Origin: Acetobacteraceae bacterium
GTDB taxonomy: Bacteria > Pseudomonadota > Alphaproteobacteria > Acetobacterales > Acetobacteraceae
Length of the DNA: 8,890 bases
Reading direction: 5' to 3'
NCBI GenBank assembly: GCA_947478535.1
Contig: CANJXD010000218.1
Span: forward strand, 1 to 8,890
In this document: piece after piece, positions 1-7,377 of the stretch
Layout of the letters: every line of letters starts with the position of its first letter
Position numbering within the stretch: position 1 is the first letter of the stretch
Notes under the pieces: generated by a model
The model's input: the letters and a program-made list of their open reading frames with translations, nothing else
The model's database searches: none
What the model was told of the DNA's origin: nothing
Position numbers and translations under genes: made by a program

Positions 1-1255
1 CGGCTTCCGGCGGCATCGCCTGCTGCCACTGCTGGCGGCACAGCGGCCGGAGGGGTTCCGTGATCCACTGCTCGGCCTGCCCGGATACTTCGCCCTGGCG
101 CAGCGGCTGGGCAGCGCTTCGCCCAGCGCGCCGGTCTTGCGGGACCGGCTGCTGGTGGTGGCGACGCCCGCCGATGCGCCGCTGCTCGATGCCGGCTTCA
201 TGCAACCGCTGCTGATGGCCCGCGCGCTGGAGAATGAGCATCCGCTGTCGCTGGCGCTGAAATTCGCGCTGGATCCTCCCGGCATGGCCGCCGTGCTGCG
301 CCATTGCGTCGCTGCGGCGCCGGAGATCGCGCCCGCCCTGGCCGCCGCGCTCGCCTGCACGGGGGATGCCGGCGTGCTGTTGGCGGCGGAGATCGAGCCC
401 GGCCCCGTGCCGGGGCTGGCGGAGGCGCTGCTGGCGATCGTCGAAGGTGGGCGGCTTGGCGCGCCGCAACGCGCGGTGGCGGGGCGGGAACTCGCGCGGC
501 GGGGCGATCCGCGGGATTTCGCGGCACTGGTGGCGGTGCCGGGCGGGGAGGTCGCGATGGGCTCCGTACTGACGCCCAATTCAAGCCCGCCGCATCGGGT
601 GGCGGTCGGCGGGTTCCGGATCGGGCGCTATCCCGTGACGAATACGCTTTATGGCCGCTTCATCGCCGCGACCGGGCGGGGCTGGGTGTCTCCCGCCCGG
701 GACGACCCCGCCCTGCTGAACGCGCCGGCGACCGATCTGACCTGGCGGGATGCCATGGCCTGCTGCGCCTGGCTGACCGAGACTTGGCGGGGCGAAGGCC
801 GGATCGGACCGCAGGCCGTGGTGCGGCTGCCGACCGAGGCGGAATGGGAACGCGCCGCGCGGGGGGACCAGGCGCATGGCGCGGCGCCCGTGCATCCCTG
901 GGCCGCGGCGTGGGACGCCGATCGCTGCAATGGGGAAGCGGCGGGGCTGAACGCGCCCTGCGCTGTGGGGATGTTCCCGCGCGGCGTCTCGCCCTTCGGC
1001 GCGGCGGATATGGCGGGGCAGGTGTGGGAGTGGTGCGCCACGCTCTGGGGGCCGGCTATGGACCGGCCAGACCTCGCCTATCCCTATGACGCGACGGATG
1101 GACGCGAAGCGGCGGAGGCGCCGCCAGACTGGCGCCGCGTGCTGCGGGGCGGCTGCTTTTCCTCCGGCGCTGAGAAGGCGAACGCGCATTACCGGGGCAG
1201 CCTGGAACCGGATGGGTTCTGGCGCGGCAATGGGTTCCGGGTGGTGGTTCAGTAG
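1..1255 (+). CDS. SUMF1/FGE-type domain protein, 5' end outside window
   Basis: The frame read from base 2 is open from the left edge, so the gene starts before the window and about 417 residues are visible; the TTG at 137 is internal. The last ~235 residues (from about nt 542) form a formylglycine-generating-enzyme/SUMF1 fold. Visible family motifs are GGEVAMGS, FRIGRYPVTN, RLPTEAEWERAARG, GADMAGQVWEWC (read as AADMAGQVWEWC here) and RVLRGGCF...GFRVV at the C-terminus. Just before the domain, a stretch with GRELARRGDPRD matches the linker often seen ahead of SUMF1 domains in larger multidomain proteins. The first ~180 visible residues are Ala/Leu-rich, probably helical, and I do not recognise them. 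The segment after RGG lacks the two cysteines used by true sulfatase-activating FGE, so formylglycine formation is unlikely; a structural, binding or iron-oxidase-like role is possible. Its 3' end overlaps the convergent ABC ATPase gene by 7 bp. Confidence 0.85.
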   Translation, partial: GFRRHRLLPLLAAQRPEGFRDPLLGLPGYFALAQRLGSASPSAPVLRDRLLVVATPADAPLLDAGFMQPLLMARALENEHPLSLALKFALDPPGMAAVLRHCVAAAPEIAPALAAALACTGDAGVLLAAEIEPGPVPGLAEALLAIVEGGRLGAPQRAVAGRELARRGDPRDFAALVAVPGGEVAMGSVLTPNSSPPHRVAVGGFRIGRYPVTNTLYGRFIAATGRGWVSPARDDPALLNAPATDLTWRDAMACCAWLTETWRGEGRIGPQAVVRLPTEAEWERAARGDQAHGAAPVHPWAAAWDADRCNGEAAGLNAPCAVGMFPRGVSPFGAADMAGQVWEWCATLWGPAMDRPDLAYPYDATDGREAAEAPPDWRRVLRGGCFSSGAEKANAHYRGSLEPDGFWRGNGFRVVVQ

Positions 1256-2214
1256 AGGAAGCAGGCGGCGGTGTGGCCGGGGGCGATTTCCTTCACCGGC
1301 GGCGCGGATTGCGAACAGCGCGGCATCCGCGACGGGCAGCGCGGATGGAAGGCGCAGCCGCTGGGGGGGGTGATCGGGCTTGGCATGTCGCCTGGGGGCA
1401 GCGCCTCGGCGCGCTTCTCCGGCACCCGCGCGCGCGGCACGGCGTCCAGCAGCATGCGGGTGTAGGGATGGGCGGGGCGGCGCCAGATCTCGGCGCGCGG
1501 GGCCTGCTCGACGATGCGGCCGAGCACCATCACGGCGACGCGCTCGCTCATGTGCTTCACCACCGCCAGATCATGCGCGATGAACAGGTAGGACAGGCCG
1601 TGCGCGTCCTTCAACGTCTGCATCAGGTTCAGGATCTGCGCCTGGACAGAGACATCCAGCGCCGAGACCGGCTCATCCGCCACCAGCAGCTTCGCTTCCA
1701 CAGCGAGCGCCCGGGCGATGCCGATACGCTGGCGCTGGCCGCCACTGAATTCATGGGGCCAGCGGGTCGCGTGGCTCGGGTCCAGCCCGACCTGGGCGAG
1801 CAGGGAGGCGACGCGGTCCCGGCGCTCCGCGGCGGTGGGCGGGGTGGCGTGGACGATCATCGGTTCCTCGATGATCTCAGCCACGCGGTAGGACGGGTTG
1901 AGCGACCCGGCGGGGTCCTGGAACACCATCTGCATCTGCCGCCGCAGCGCCTGGAATTCCGACTTCGGCAGATCGAGGATGCTGCGGCCGCGAAATTCCA
2001 CGCGGCCCGCGGTGGCCGGGATGAGGCGCAGGATCAACCGCGCGATCGTGGATTTGCCGCTGCCGCTTTCGCCCACCAGCCCCAGGGTTTCGCCTTCGCC
2101 GATGGTGAAGGACACATCCTCCACCGCCCGCAGCAGGGGGGCGCGCGCGAAGGGATGGGGGCGGGGCAGGGGGTAGTGCTTGGTCAGGCCCTGGACCGTG
2201 AGAAGCGGCGTCAT
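1249..2214 (-). CDS. oligopeptide/dipeptide ABC transporter ATP-binding protein (OppF/DppF-like)
   Basis: A 321-residue cytoplasmic ATPase, the usual length for the second nucleotide-binding subunit of peptide/nickel-type importers. Seen directly: Walker A GESGSGKST (48-56), Q-loop MVFQDP (Q99), signature FSGGQRQR (156-163), Walker B LLVADEP (176-182) and switch histidine in FIAHD (H214). The C-terminal oligopeptide-transporter extension follows (HPYTRMLLDAVP, then GCAFHPRCP). Cysteines 287, 293, 300 and 318 match the cluster that binds [4Fe-4S] in some DppD/DppF structures. The ATG overlaps the stop codon of the upstream ATPase (ATGA), which supports translational coupling and formation of a heterodimer. 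Substrate cannot be told from the ATPase alone; peptides, nickel, glutathione or other solutes are all carried by this family. No permease or binding-protein gene is adjacent in the window. Confidence 0.95.
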   Translation of the reverse strand: MTPLLTVQGLTKHYPLPRPHPFARAPLLRAVEDVSFTIGEGETLGLVGESGSGKSTIARLILRLIPATAGRVEFRGRSILDLPKSEFQALRRQMQMVFQDPAGSLNPSYRVAEIIEEPMIVHATPPTAAERRDRVASLLAQVGLDPSHATRWPHEFSGGQRQRIGIARALAVEAKLLVADEPVSALDVSVQAQILNLMQTLKDAHGLSYLFIAHDLAVVKHMSERVAVMVLGRIVEQAPRAEIWRRPAHPYTRMLLDAVPRARVPEKRAEALPPGDMPSPITPPSGCAFHPRCPSRMPRCSQSAPPVKEIAPGHTAACFLY

Positions 2215-3188
2215 GCCAGGGGTGGGTCCAGCGGGTGCCAGCAGCGCACGGCCCGGCCCGGCGCCGCCTCGACCAGGGGCGGGATCGCCGCGAGGCAGCG
2301 TTCATCCGCCCGGCCACAGCGGGCGGCGAAGGCGCAGCCCGGCGGCAGGCTGGCGAGGTCCGGTACCTGGCCGGGAATCGCGTGCAGCACCGCGTCCTCA
2401 TCGTCGAGGTCGGGCATCGAATCGAGCAGGCCGCGCGTGTAGGGATGCAAGGGTGCTGCGAACAGCGCGCGGACGGGCGCGGTTTCCACGATCAGCCCGG
2501 CATACATCACCGCGACGCGGTCGGCGTTTTCCGCCACCACGCCGAGGTCATGGGTGATGAGCAGCACGGCGGTGCCGCGCCGGCGGCGGAGATCCTCGAT
2601 CAGTGCCAGAATCTGCTTCTGGATGGTGACGTCGAGCGCCGTCGTCGGCTCATCCGCGATCAGCAACACGGGATCGCAGGCGATCGCCATGGCGATCATC
2701 ACGCGCTGGCACATGCCGCCCGAGAGTTCATGCGGATAGGCGGCGTAGCGGCGTTCCGGCTCGGAAAGCCCTACCTCGCGGAACAGCGCGATGGCGCGGT
2801 CCTTGGCGGCGCGGCGATTGGCGCGGCCATGCGCGACCAGCGCCTCCGCCACCTGGCGGCCGACGGGCAAGACGGGATTGAGGGACGCCATGGGTTCCTG
2901 GAACACCATGGCGAGCGCCGCGCCGCGCAGGTCCCGCAATTCATCGGGGGACGCCGCGCGCAGATCCCGGCCCTGGAAGACGATGCGGCCTTCCACCTGC
3001 GCTTGCGGCGCCAGCAGCCCCATCAGCGCGAGGGAGGTGACGGATTTGCCGCAACCGGATTCGCCCAGCAGGGCCAGGACCTCCCCGGCCGCGATGGCGA
3101 AATCGATGCCGCCCACGGCGCGGACCGGGCCGCGCCGGCTGGGAAAGGACGCCCGCAAGCCCTCGACCTGAAGGAGCGGCGCGTCCAT
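2211..3188 (-). CDS. oligopeptide/dipeptide ABC transporter ATP-binding protein (OppD/DppD-like)
   Basis: A 325-residue ATPase, the partner of the OppF-like protein that follows it with a 4-base ATGA overlap. Seen directly: Walker A GESGCGKS (42-49), Q-loop VFQEP (Q97), signature LSGGMCQR (155-162), Walker B LLIADEP (175-181), D-loop TALD and switch histidine in LITHD (H213). LSGGM instead of LSGGQ is normal for OppD/DppD proteins and helps assign this subunit. The C-terminal region [13 protein letters not shown]...GCAFAARC carries cysteines 285, 291, 298 and 316, matching the iron-sulfur-binding extension reported in DppD-type proteins. The start ATG at 3188 lies 20 bp after the stop of the small upstream gene; only a weak GGCAGGG precedes it. 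Translational coupling or a shared transcript with that gene is likely but inferred. Confidence 0.95.
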   Translation of the reverse strand: MDAPLLQVEGLRASFPSRRGPVRAVGGIDFAIAAGEVLALLGESGCGKSVTSLALMGLLAPQAQVEGRIVFQGRDLRAASPDELRDLRGAALAMVFQEPMASLNPVLPVGRQVAEALVAHGRANRRAAKDRAIALFREVGLSEPERRYAAYPHELSGGMCQRVMIAMAIACDPVLLIADEPTTALDVTIQKQILALIEDLRRRRGTAVLLITHDLGVVAENADRVAVMYAGLIVETAPVRALFAAPLHPYTRGLLDSMPDLDDEDAVLHAIPGQVPDLASLPPGCAFAARCGRADERCLAAIPPLVEAAPGRAVRCWHPLDPPLA

Positions 3189-3208
3189 CCCTGCCGTGGG
3201 TTGAGGTG

Positions 3209-3580
3209 TCAGCCGCCGCGCGGGCTGCGCGGACGGCCGCGGCGGATCACCTGCGCGCCGCGCCCGCCACGGGCCTCGGCGGCCAGGGCGAGGGTCGCGC
3301 TGGCGTCGGCGGCCTCGGCTTCCTGCAGGGTTTCCGCGGGCGGCATCGGCGGGTCCTCATCCGGGCCACGGCCGAGCAGAGGTGCGAGGGTCCCGTAGGT
3401 CTCGTAGAAGCCGCTGCCGGCGCGCTGCGCGAGATGCGCCACGCCCTCGATACGGAAGATCCGCCTCTGCATGGTGAGGCGGGCCACCTGGTCTTCGGTG
3501 GCGGGGATGAAGGTGCAGCCTGCCGTGCGGGCAGATTTGACCTGGTCGGGCGATAAATCCATGCGCGCGGTGTAGCGCAT
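3209..3580 (-). CDS. small protein of unknown function, 123 aa
   Basis: I do not recognise a family. The reading frame is credible because G/C occupies the third position of most codons throughout, and it lies 20 bp upstream of the OppD-like gene on the same strand. Residues ~8-70 look like a compact mixed helix/strand domain (DLSPDQVKSA, GCTFIPATEDQVARL, RRIFRIEGVAHLA, GSGFYETYGTLAPLLGRG). An acidic Ala/Glu-rich segment follows (~71-105), and then a basic tail rich in Gly, Arg and Pro that could bind nucleic acid or be disordered. There is no signal peptide or membrane segment and only one cysteine. The start could be the ATG at 3580 or the one at 3562 (residue 7), which directly precedes DLSPDQ; neither has a good Shine-Dalgarno sequence. 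A link to transport is suggested by position only. Confidence 0.7.
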   Translation of the reverse strand: MRYTARMDLSPDQVKSARTAGCTFIPATEDQVARLTMQRRIFRIEGVAHLAQRAGSGFYETYGTLAPLLGRGPDEDPPMPPAETLQEAEAADASATLALAAEARGGRGAQVIRRGRPRSPRGG

Positions 3581-3662
3581 CCCCGCGCCGCTGTCTTCGG
3601 GGGATGGTGCCTGACGTTGTGCCTCTCCCGCCCGCTTCTCTGGTCATGCCGCTTCTCTGGTC
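3581..3662. promoter_or_regulatory. divergent intergenic region
   Basis: This 82-bp gap lies between the divergent starts of the small unknown gene (-) and the FkbM methyltransferase (+), so it must hold promoters for one or both unless an FkbM start further in is used. I see no convincing -35/-10 pair on either strand. Its right half is taken up by a 17-bp tandem duplication that runs into the methyltransferase start codon. Confidence 0.4.
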
Positions 3663-3668
3663 ATGCCG
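3632..3668. repeat. 17-bp tandem duplication at the FkbM gene start
   Basis: The unit CCGCTTCTCTGGTCATG is present twice in perfect tandem (3632-3648 and 3649-3665), followed by three more bases of a third copy (CCG). Each copy ends in an ATG, at 3646 and 3663. The 17-bp period is not a multiple of three: the first ATG opens a frame that stops at TAG (3676-3678) after ten codons, and the second opens the long methyltransferase frame. It looks like a recent slippage or duplication event. Confidence 0.9.
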
Positions 3669-4706
3669 GAGGCGGTAGCATCGCCGGATTGGGCACGGGG
3701 TGCGGATTTGATGGCGGGACCGAATTCGGGCGCGGGCTGGGGGCGCCGCTTCGTCGGCTGGTTCAGCCGCAACGTGCCTGAGCACGATGACGGGGGCGTG
3801 CTGGGCGAAGCGCCGCGCATGTCGAAGGACACGTTGCAGGTGATCGCCCAGCGGCTCGACACGATCGAGCGGCGGCTGTTCCAGATCGAACATCACATCC
3901 AGGGCGGCCGCAGCACGTATATGGGCCACGGCCTGGTGCTGGTGAAGACCGTCATCCACGGCATGCAGATCGCCTATCTCGTGGAAGCCGATGACCGGCT
4001 GATCAGCCCCTGGTTCATCACCTCCGGCCAATACGAGACGGAGTTGACGGAGCATTTCGTGGCGACCTTGCGGCCCGATGACCGCTGCCTCGATATCGGG
4101 GCGAATTTCGGCTTCTTCACCTGCCTGATGGCGCGCTTCTGTCCGCAAGGAAAAGTGATCGGGGTGGAGCCGGACCCGAAGATTTTTGCCATCCTGCGGG
4201 ACAACGTCCACATCAACGGCTTCGGCGGCCATGCCAGCGCCCGCCACGCCGCGGTGCTGGATACCGTGCGCCCGGTCACGCTGCACCGCCGGGTCGGTCG
4301 GTCCGGCAATACCAGCATCGCGCGGCCGAGTGCCGATTTCATCGCCTTCCTGGGGGAAAAGCCGAGCGAGGAATTCACCGTCGAGGGCACGACGGTCGAC
4401 GCCATCGCCGCTGCCTTCGAGGGGCGGGTGGATGTGATGAAGGTGGATGTGGAAGGCGCGGAGCCGCTGGTGCTGGAAGGCACCGCGGCGGCGATCGAGG
4501 CCAATCCGGGGCTGCAGATCGTGCAGGAGTGGTCACCCGGCCAGATGCAGGGCGCCGGCTATGATGTGGGGGAATTCCTTGACCGCGTGGCGGCGCTGGG
4601 GCTGAAGCCGCATGCGCTGGGGCGCGGCGGGGCTGCGATGTCCCGCGACACGCTGCTCGGCACCTTCTACGCCGCCGGCATCCTGTTCGCGCGGAAGCCG
4701 AGATAG
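3663..4706 (+). CDS. FkbM-family SAM-dependent methyltransferase
   Basis: A 347-residue class I methyltransferase. Motif I is CLDIGANFGFFT (142-153, SAM-binding glycine-rich loop), followed by VIGVEPDP (165-172) with the acidic residue E169 expected to contact the SAM ribose, and the FkbM hallmark MKVDVEGAEPLVLEG (259-273). This family methylates hydroxyl or related groups on polyketides, sugars and glycolipids; the substrate here cannot be predicted. Upstream of the fold, residues ~53-80 (MSKDTLQVIAQRLDTIERR onwards) look like a short coiled coil. The start is uncertain: the ATG at 3663 sits in the tandem repeat and has no Shine-Dalgarno sequence, while ATGs at 3711 and 3819 are in frame, the last immediately before the coiled coil. 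No glycosyltransferase or polyketide gene is nearby. It ends 21 bp from the convergent lysR. Confidence 0.88.
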   Translation: MPEAVASPDWARGADLMAGPNSGAGWGRRFVGWFSRNVPEHDDGGVLGEAPRMSKDTLQVIAQRLDTIERRLFQIEHHIQGGRSTYMGHGLVLVKTVIHGMQIAYLVEADDRLISPWFITSGQYETELTEHFVATLRPDDRCLDIGANFGFFTCLMARFCPQGKVIGVEPDPKIFAILRDNVHINGFGGHASARHAAVLDTVRPVTLHRRVGRSGNTSIARPSADFIAFLGEKPSEEFTVEGTTVDAIAAAFEGRVDVMKVDVEGAEPLVLEGTAAAIEANPGLQIVQEWSPGQMQGAGYDVGEFLDRVAALGLKPHALGRGGAAMSRDTLLGTFYAAGILFARKPR

Positions 4707-4727
4707 CGCGGGGCGAAGCGCCGGGGT

Positions 4728-5633
4728 CTAACCCTCCAGCGCCGGGAACAGCGTCTCCGCCAGTTCCAGCGCGAGCCGCGTCGCCTCGCTCTCCCGCTCC
4801 GCATTCCAGGCCAGCGCCACGCCCACCGCGTGCAGCGAGCCTTCGAGGTCCCGGAAGGCGACGCCGGGCGGGCGCAGGCGTGCCATGCCGGCAGAGACCA
4901 GCGCGACGCCCAGCCCCGCCGCGACGAAGCCCAACTGCGCCATGGCGCTGCCGACCTCTCGCGTCACCCGCGGCGCGAAGCCGGCGGCGTGGCAGGCGGC
5001 GACCATCGCATCGGAATAGGCGGGGCTGATGCCGCGCGGCAGCACCAGCATCGGTTCATCCGCCAGCGCCGCCAGCGGCAGCGGGCCGGTGCCCTGCGCC
5101 AGCGGATGCGCTTCCGGGAGCGCTGCCGCCAGCACGTCCCGCCCCAGCAGGCGCAGGCGGATCGGGTGGCGGTCCCGGTCGAGGCGCAGCAGCGCGAGAT
5201 CCACCTCGCCGCGCCGCAGCGCTTCCAGCGCATCCGTCGTATCCATCTCCCGCACCGCGATGGCGGAGGCGGGGCGTGCGGCCTGCAGGCCGCGCACCAG
5301 CGGCGGCAGATAGTCGAACAGCGCGGAGGTGACGCAGGCCAGCGCCACCGGTGCCATCCGGCCCGCGCGCAGGTCCCGCGCCAGGGTCTCGATCTGCCCG
5401 GCATCCTGCGCCATGCGCCGGGCCAGCGGCAGCAGCGCCTCACCTTCCCGCGTCGGGCGCGCGCCCTTGCCGCTGCGTTCCAGCAGGCGGACGCCGAGTT
5501 CCTTCTCCAGCGCCTGGATCTGCGCCGTCAGCGGGGGCTGTGAAATGCCGAGCCTGGCGGCGGCGCGGCCGAAATGCCCTTCCTCCGCGACCGCGAGAAA
5601 ATGGCCGAGACGTCTGACGAGGCGGAAATCCAT
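4728..5633 (-). CDS. LysR-family transcriptional regulator, divergent from prpDC
   Basis: A 301-residue protein of standard LysR length. Residues 2-60 form the winged helix-turn-helix, with the recognition region FGRAAARLGISQPPLTAQIQALEKELG and the typical RLLERSGKGARPTREGE wing. Residues ~90-295 are the periplasmic-binding-like effector domain (VALACVTSALFDYLPPLVRGL, DLALLRLD, HPLAQG, GLGVALVSAG). It is transcribed away from prpD with 120 bp between the start codons, the classical arrangement for a LysR protein that controls its divergent neighbour, and matching operator-like dyads lie in that gap. I infer that it regulates prpDC in response to a propionate-pathway metabolite such as 2-methylcitrate; the effector is not visible in the sequence. 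Other proteobacteria commonly use the sigma54-type PrpR or GntR-type regulators for this pathway. The Shine-Dalgarno sequence is weak. Confidence 0.93.
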   Translation of the reverse strand: MDFRLVRRLGHFLAVAEEGHFGRAAARLGISQPPLTAQIQALEKELGVRLLERSGKGARPTREGEALLPLARRMAQDAGQIETLARDLRAGRMAPVALACVTSALFDYLPPLVRGLQAARPASAIAVREMDTTDALEALRRGEVDLALLRLDRDRHPIRLRLLGRDVLAAALPEAHPLAQGTGPLPLAALADEPMLVLPRGISPAYSDAMVAACHAAGFAPRVTREVGSAMAQLGFVAAGLGVALVSAGMARLRPPGVAFRDLEGSLHAVGVALAWNAERESEATRLALELAETLFPALEG

Positions 5634-5650
5634 GGGGTGCGATGCTCTGC

Positions 5651-5669
5651 CGATACGGAAAGACTATCG
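5651..5669. promoter_or_regulatory. LysR-type operator, recognition-site-like dyad
   Basis: A perfect 5-bp inverted repeat, CGATA-N9-TATCG. T5654 and A5666 are separated by exactly 11 bases, giving the T-N11-A core of LysR-type boxes. It lies 18-36 bp upstream of the lysR start codon, where binding would also allow autorepression. The assignment to this LysR protein is inferred from position and pattern. Confidence 0.6.
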
Positions 5670-5682
5670 CGCCCTCACGCCA

Positions 5683-5697
5683 ATCGGAATGGACGAT
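5683..5697. promoter_or_regulatory. second LysR-type box, activation-site-like dyad
   Basis: ATCG-N7-CGAT, again with a T-N11-A core (T5684, A5696). Its centre (5690) is 30 bp, about three helical turns, from the centre of the stronger dyad (5660) and nearer to prpD. This fits the two-site recognition/activation layout of LysR-controlled promoters. The AT-rich patch CCAAAACAT (5712-5720) downstream is the only candidate -10 region for prpD and is weak. Confidence 0.45.
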
Positions 5698-5753
5698 AGG
5701 GCGCAGCGGGTCCAAAACATCGCGTCACTTCGGCAAGCCATGGGGAAAAACTG

Positions 5754-7295
5754 ATGAAGCTGCATCCGGTGAAGGTCCATCCGTCCAAGGCGCTGCTGAA
5801 GCGCGAGGACCAGCTCGCCTGGAAGATGGCCGGCGTCGCCACCGACAAGGTCGCCGTCCAGAAGGACGTGCAGGCCATGATCATCAACCGCGTCATCGAC
5901 AATGCCTCCGTCGCCATCGCCGCCATCAACCGCCGCCCGGTCGTCTCCGCGCGCGGCATGGCGCTGGGGCATGCGAAGAAGGCCGGCGGTGCGACTGTGT
6001 TCGGAGCCAAGTCCGGCACCACCGTCTCCCCGGAATGGGCGGCCTGGGCGAATGGGACGGCGGTGCGCGAGCTCGACATGCACGACACCTTCCTGGCGGC
6101 GGATTACTCCCACCCCGGCGACAATATTCCGCCGCTGCTGGCGGTGGCGCAGGCGATGGGCCGTTCGGGCAAGGACCTGATGCGGGGGTTGGCCACCGCC
6201 TACGAACTGCACATCGACCTGGTGCGGGCGATCTGCCTGCACGAACACCGCGTCGACCATATCGCCCATCTCTGCCCCGCCAGCGCCGCCGGCATCGGCA
6301 CCATGCTCGGCCTGAAGCAGGAGGTGGTGTTTCAATCCATCCAGCAGGCGCTGCACACTTCCGTCAGTTTCCGCCAGTCCCGCAAGGGCGAGATCAGCTC
6401 CTGGAAGGCCTATGCCCCGGCCCATGCCGGCAAGCTGGCGATCGAGGCGGTGGACCGCTGCATGCGCGGCGAAGGCGCGCCGAGCCCGATCTATGAGGGG
6501 GAGGACAGCGTCATCGCCTGGGTCCTGTCCGGCCGCACGCAAGCCGACAGCAAGGGCCGCAAGACGGTGTTCGAGCCCGTCTACTACGAAGTGCCGCTGC
6601 CCGAGGCCGGCGAGCCGAAGCGCGCCATCATGGACAGCTACACCAAGGAACACAGTGCCGAGTATCAGTCCCAGGCGCTGATCGACCTCGCCTTCCGGAT
6701 GCGGGAGGAGATCAAGGACGTCAACGCGATCGAGAAGATCATCATCCACACCAGCCATCATACCCACTATGTGATCGGCACCGGCGCCAACGACCCGCAG
6801 AAGATGGACCCGAAGTCGAGCCGCGAGACGCTCGACCATTCCATCATGTACATCTTCGCCGTCGCCCTGCAGGACGGGCGCTGGCATCATGTGGACAGCT
6901 ACGCGCCGAAGCGCGCCGGTCGCGCCGATACCGTCCGCCTCTGGCACAAGATCGAGACCACGGAAGACCCGGAGTGGACGCGCAAGTACCACTCCCGCGA
7001 TCCCAACGAGCTGTCCTTCGGCGGGCGGGTCGAGATCCTGTTCAAGGATGGCACGAAGCTGGTGGATGAGCTGGGCGTGGCGAATGCCCACCCGAACGGC
7101 GCCCGGCCCTTCGCCCGCGACCAGTACATCAACAAGTTCCGCATCCTGACCGATGGCATCATCACGACGCGGGAGCAGAACCGCTTCCTGGAAGCGGCGC
7201 AGAACCTGGCCAGCCTCGGCGCCGGGGAACTTTCCGCGCTGAACGTGGCACTGCCCGCGGGCACGCTGGTGGATGCCAAGCCGGGTATCTTCTGA
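5754..7295 (+). CDS. prpD: 2-methylcitrate dehydratase (MmgE/PrpD family)
   Basis: A 513-residue protein matching the MmgE/PrpD family over its full length; this is the longer form ([20 protein letters not shown] start) that I associate with PrpD. It dehydrates 2-methylcitrate to 2-methyl-cis-aconitate in the cytoplasmic 2-methylcitrate cycle, without needing an iron-sulfur cluster. Conserved stretches seen are [12 protein letters not shown] (43-54), [14 protein letters not shown] (100-113), [10 protein letters not shown] (120-129), [15 protein letters not shown] (218-232) and [15 protein letters not shown] (361-375). The ATG at 5754 has a Shine-Dalgarno-like GGGGA seven bases upstream (5742-5746). 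It is the first gene of the unit controlled from the lysR gap, and prpC follows after 82 bp. Some MmgE/PrpD relatives act on other substrates (for example in itaconate metabolism), but the adjacent methylcitrate synthase makes PrpD the best call. Confidence 0.92.
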   Translation: MKLHPVKVHPSKALLKREDQLAWKMAGVATDKVAVQKDVQAMIINRVIDNASVAIAAINRRPVVSARGMALGHAKKAGGATVFGAKSGTTVSPEWAAWANGTAVRELDMHDTFLAADYSHPGDNIPPLLAVAQAMGRSGKDLMRGLATAYELHIDLVRAICLHEHRVDHIAHLCPASAAGIGTMLGLKQEVVFQSIQQALHTSVSFRQSRKGEISSWKAYAPAHAGKLAIEAVDRCMRGEGAPSPIYEGEDSVIAWVLSGRTQADSKGRKTVFEPVYYEVPLPEAGEPKRAIMDSYTKEHSAEYQSQALIDLAFRMREEIKDVNAIEKIIIHTSHHTHYVIGTGANDPQKMDPKSSRETLDHSIMYIFAVALQDGRWHHVDSYAPKRAGRADTVRLWHKIETTEDPEWTRKYHSRDPNELSFGGRVEILFKDGTKLVDELGVANAHPNGARPFARDQYINKFRILTDGIITTREQNRFLEAAQNLASLGAGELSALNVALPAGTLVDAKPGIF

Positions 7296-7330
7296 GCCGG
7301 AATTTCTGAGCCTCAAGCATCGAGACGGGA

Positions 7331-7353
7331 GGGAGGGTGCCTGGCGCCCTCCC
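7331..7353 (+). promoter_or_regulatory. stable hairpin between prpD and prpC
   Basis: GGGAGGG (7331-7337) pairs with CCCTCCC (7347-7353). The stem continues inward through a U-G wobble and two G-C pairs to a CTG loop, giving about 10 bp in total. There is no T-run after it, so it is more likely an RNA stability or processing element, or a partial attenuator, that sets the prpD to prpC ratio than a full terminator. It occupies the only sizeable gap inside the operon. Confidence 0.6.
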
Positions 7354-7361
7354 AACCCTTC

Positions 7362-7367
7362 AGGGAG
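7362..7367 (+). promoter_or_regulatory. Shine-Dalgarno sequence fixing the prpC start
   Basis: AGGGAG lies ten bases before the ATG at 7378. The frame is open upstream to an ATG at 7273, but that would overlap prpD and encode an unrelated leader. The Shine-Dalgarno sequence and the family-typical MSDQTPTLYKGLVGV start both favour 7378. Confidence 0.75.
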
Positions 7368-7377
7368 CAGCCAAGCC

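Noticed and set aside
1..1255. Start of the SUMF1 gene at TTG 137 or at a later ATG
   Set aside because: The same frame is open to the left edge with coding-like composition, so the real start is outside the window.
1273..3398. Two long plus-strand open frames opposite the ABC ATPase genes
   Set aside because: They are His/Arg/Gly-rich with no domain signature and mirror the two ATPase genes, whose motifs are complete on the minus strand.
4707..4727. Possible shared terminator between the convergent FkbM and lysR genes
   Set aside because: Only a 4-bp GGCG-AAG-CGCC stem is present with no T-run on either strand.
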